From a bacterium (lineage in GTDB: Bacteria; AUK180; JAQVHJ01), in assembly GCA_028696285.1 (NCBI GenBank), contig JAQVHJ010000086.1, positions 1 through 6,710 on the forward strand: 6,710 nucleotides of DNA, written 5' to 3'. Positions 5,483 through 6,710 of the stretch are shown one piece after another (the stretch's first letter is position 1; each line of letters opens with the position of its first letter). The notes under the pieces were generated by a model. That model worked only from the letters and a program-made list of their open reading frames with translations. It had not been told where the DNA came from and did no database searches. Position numbers and translations under genes: made by a program.

Positions 5483-6433
5483 TTAAGTCTGATGAACATC
5501 AATCTTTACATAGGTTCCGAAGGAATCGAAGACCCCTTTCGAACAGTAACTTCCGCAGGGACATTTATCCTTCATTGAACATGCAGGTTTTTCCTTTCTG
5601 CCTATGGTACATCCGTATTTTGAGAGAATCCAGAGAAAAGTCTGAAATTCAACGGGAGTCAGGTTAAAAACATCCTTCCCTTTCGTAGAAACCCTATACC
5701 AGTAGTCAGAAAGAGTTTTATTAAGGTCGTTCATGATTGATGTTGTCTGTCCGGCCATTGCCCCGGTCATGAATGTTGCGCGTATGGTATGCATGCTGAT
5801 CGGCATGGGAACCTTATCGAGATTCTTTATTTCATACTTACTGAAACGGCGCAAGGCAATGAGCCATAAGATTACCTTACGTTCCTTCTGGTATTCAGGA
5901 AAGCAATTTGAATACTTTCCATTAACAAAGTCATCTATTATTTTATCCGCATCAAAATCATAATGACTTAGAAGCTTTTCGATATCAGAATCGAAACTAT
6001 TCAGAGTCTCTGCCATGTTGACCCAAATCTCAAAATCACTGCTCTGGAGAATACGCCGGCTGGCCACTTTCGGATTATTCAGTTCCCAGTCTTTTATTGC
6101 TGTCGGACTTAATAATAATCCGAATTGTCTCAGATTCCGCTCCAGAACATCTAGGGAAGACTGAAGCACCTTTGCCGGGATAAATAAATCCCTGCCTTCT
6201 TCATCTTCATAAGCATCCCGCGCCAATGTCCATAACTGCTCTTCCTTCCGGAGATATGATATCGAACAGACCATTGAAACATAGATAAGATGAGCATTAC
6301 TTCCCCGTTCCAAACCTTCCGGGTAAATATCCTCTATAAACCGTTTATAGGTAAATAACCTGTTCTCATTATAAGCATCTTGCAGTGTCTTAATAACAAG
6401 AATTCCCCGGTCAATATCTTCTGTAATCGCCAT
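5483..6433 (-). CDS. Possible HhH-GPD-like (EndoIII/OGG-related) protein with a C-terminal Cys cluster
   Basis: This 316-residue, mostly helical protein is not firmly recognised. Two features point to the HhH-GPD glycosylase superfamily. First, PISMHTIR (211-218) aligns with the P-V-D-T-H-V-x-R stretch that carries the catalytic Asp; here the Asp position is S213. The preceding helix, KVILWLIALRRF (186-197), would follow the hairpin, with FPEYQKERK (178-186) in place of LPGVGRK. Second, the C-terminus has C275-X9-C285-X5-C291-X-C293-X3-C297, ending KCPCGSYC, resembling the iron-sulfur loop of EndoIII/MutY (CX6CX2CX5C) but with different spacing. It could equally be a zinc site. The N-terminal half (RLFTYKRFI, DLFIPAKVL, DWELNNP) matches no motif I know. 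If it is a family member, the Ser suggests lost or altered glycosylase chemistry with DNA or RNA binding kept. It is a single-gene unit with its own promoter and terminator. The ribosome-binding site is weak (GGAT). Confidence 0.8.
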   Translation of the reverse strand: MAITEDIDRGILVIKTLQDAYNENRLFTYKRFIEDIYPEGLERGSNAHLIYVSMVCSISYLRKEEQLWTLARDAYEDEEGRDLFIPAKVLQSSLDVLERNLRQFGLLLSPTAIKDWELNNPKVASRRILQSSDFEIWVNMAETLNSFDSDIEKLLSHYDFDADKIIDDFVNGKYSNCFPEYQKERKVILWLIALRRFSKYEIKNLDKVPMPISMHTIRATFMTGAMAGQTTSIMNDLNKTLSDYWYRVSTKGKDVFNLTPVEFQTFLWILSKYGCTIGRKEKPACSMKDKCPCGSYCSKGVFDSFGTYVKIDVHQT

Positions 6434-6457
6434 ATTTAATCCGTTTATTTACTGAAG

Positions 6458-6486
6458 AGTATAACATGAAACCCCGATAAAATCAA
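6458..6486 (-). promoter_or_regulatory. Sigma70-type promoter of the Cys-cluster gene
   Basis: On the minus strand, TTGATT (6481-6486) and TATACT (6458-6463) are separated by 17 bp. The -10 box lies about 25 bases upstream of the ATG at 6433. The spacer carries CGGGG, unlike the A/T-only spacers of the other promoters. Confidence 0.65.
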
Positions 6487-6530
6487 TAATAAAACAGGGA
6501 CTTTTACGAGACTTGTAACAGGATTTTTAA

Positions 6531-6558
6531 TCCCGATAGTTTCCTTGAAACATCGGGA
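6531..6558. other. Strong hairpin with one bulged base
   Basis: TCCCGAT (6531-6537) pairs with ATCGGGA (6552-6558) and GTTTC (6539-6543) pairs with GAAAC (6547-6551). The loop is CTT and A6538 is bulged. A GC-rich segment, CGACTTCGCTCCGCTTGTCG (6559-6578), follows without a T-run. It could end a transcript entering from the right, or be a dispersed repeat. Confidence 0.55.
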
Positions 6559-6710
6559 CGACTTCGCTCCGCTTGTCGCAGGTGAATGGAATGGAAGGGA
6601 AAAATATGAAAATCTACTTAGTTGATATTAATATAATAACAATATAAGGAACCAATAAGCAACTGTTACTTAAACATCAAGATAATGTGAATTGAAACTA
6701 CTGAACACAC
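6559..6710. other. No gene seen at the right edge
   Basis: These 152 bases hold no open frame of useful length on either strand. One possible 13-codon frame at 6606-6647 has GGAAGGGA just upstream but no other support. The far right end contains GTGAATTGAAAC, once only, which cannot be judged without the flanking sequence. Confidence 0.6.

Noticed and set aside
5233..5502. Minus-strand open frame of 89 codons
   Set aside because: It overlaps the end of the Cys-cluster gene, runs through the palindromic terminator, lacks a ribosome-binding site and has no family-like sequence.
5733..5963. Plus-strand open frame antisense to the Cys-cluster gene
   Set aside because: No ribosome-binding site or motif, and it lies entirely within a well-bounded gene on the other strand.
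6606..6647. Thirteen-codon frame after GGAAGGGA
   Set aside because: The ribosome-binding site is well placed, but the peptide is too short to support without conservation or a promoter.
6686..6710. AATTGAAAC near the right edge, like the end of some CRISPR repeats
   Set aside because: Only one copy is present and the window ends; no repeat-spacer structure can be shown.

Overview
The window is AT-rich bacterial DNA with ordinary Shine-Dalgarno sites and sigma70-type promoters. Every transcription unit I can see has a -35/-10 pair with a 17-bp spacer. Signal peptides, a lipoprotein and an iron-sulfur flavoprotein would fit an anaerobic, probably envelope-bearing bacterium. I cannot name the lineage from the sequence.

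Layout, left to right. (1) 1-1560, minus strand: the first 520 residues of a secreted, repeat-rich FG-GAP/VCBS-type beta-propeller protein that runs off the left edge. (2) 1561-1745: a divergent promoter region with a consensus rightward promoter and three GAACA boxes spaced exactly 22 bp apart. (3) 1746-2709, plus strand: a two-gene cassette encoding a winged-helix-fused minimal nucleotidyltransferase (MNT) and a HEPN protein of the UPF0332 type. This resembles a type VII (HEPN/MNT) toxin-antitoxin module. (4) 2710-2838: a short gap ending in five tandem heptamers. (5) 2839-3351, minus: a membrane-anchored protein of unknown function with its own promoter. (6) 3436-5077, minus: a three-gene operon encoding an iron-sulfur flavoprotein, an FMN-binding lipoprotein with a flavinylation motif, and a zinc-ribbon membrane protein, with its promoter at 5161-5189. 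(7) 5190-5482: a gap holding a REP-like motif and a perfect 32-bp palindromic terminator. (8) 5483-6433, minus: a 316-residue protein with a C-terminal cysteine cluster that looks distantly related to HhH-GPD DNA glycosylases but lacks the usual catalytic Asp. (9) 6434-6710: its promoter, one hairpin, and otherwise no gene.

How the parts may work together. In the cassette, the first gene carries both a DNA-binding domain and the nucleotidyltransferase. It could therefore repress its own promoter through the phased boxes and also neutralise the HEPN partner by modifying it. In the flavin operon, the cytoplasmic Fe-S flavoprotein and the exported flavin lipoprotein suggest a small redox route across the membrane. 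The best candidates for a less-described system are the cassette with its operator array and the flavin/zinc-ribbon operon.
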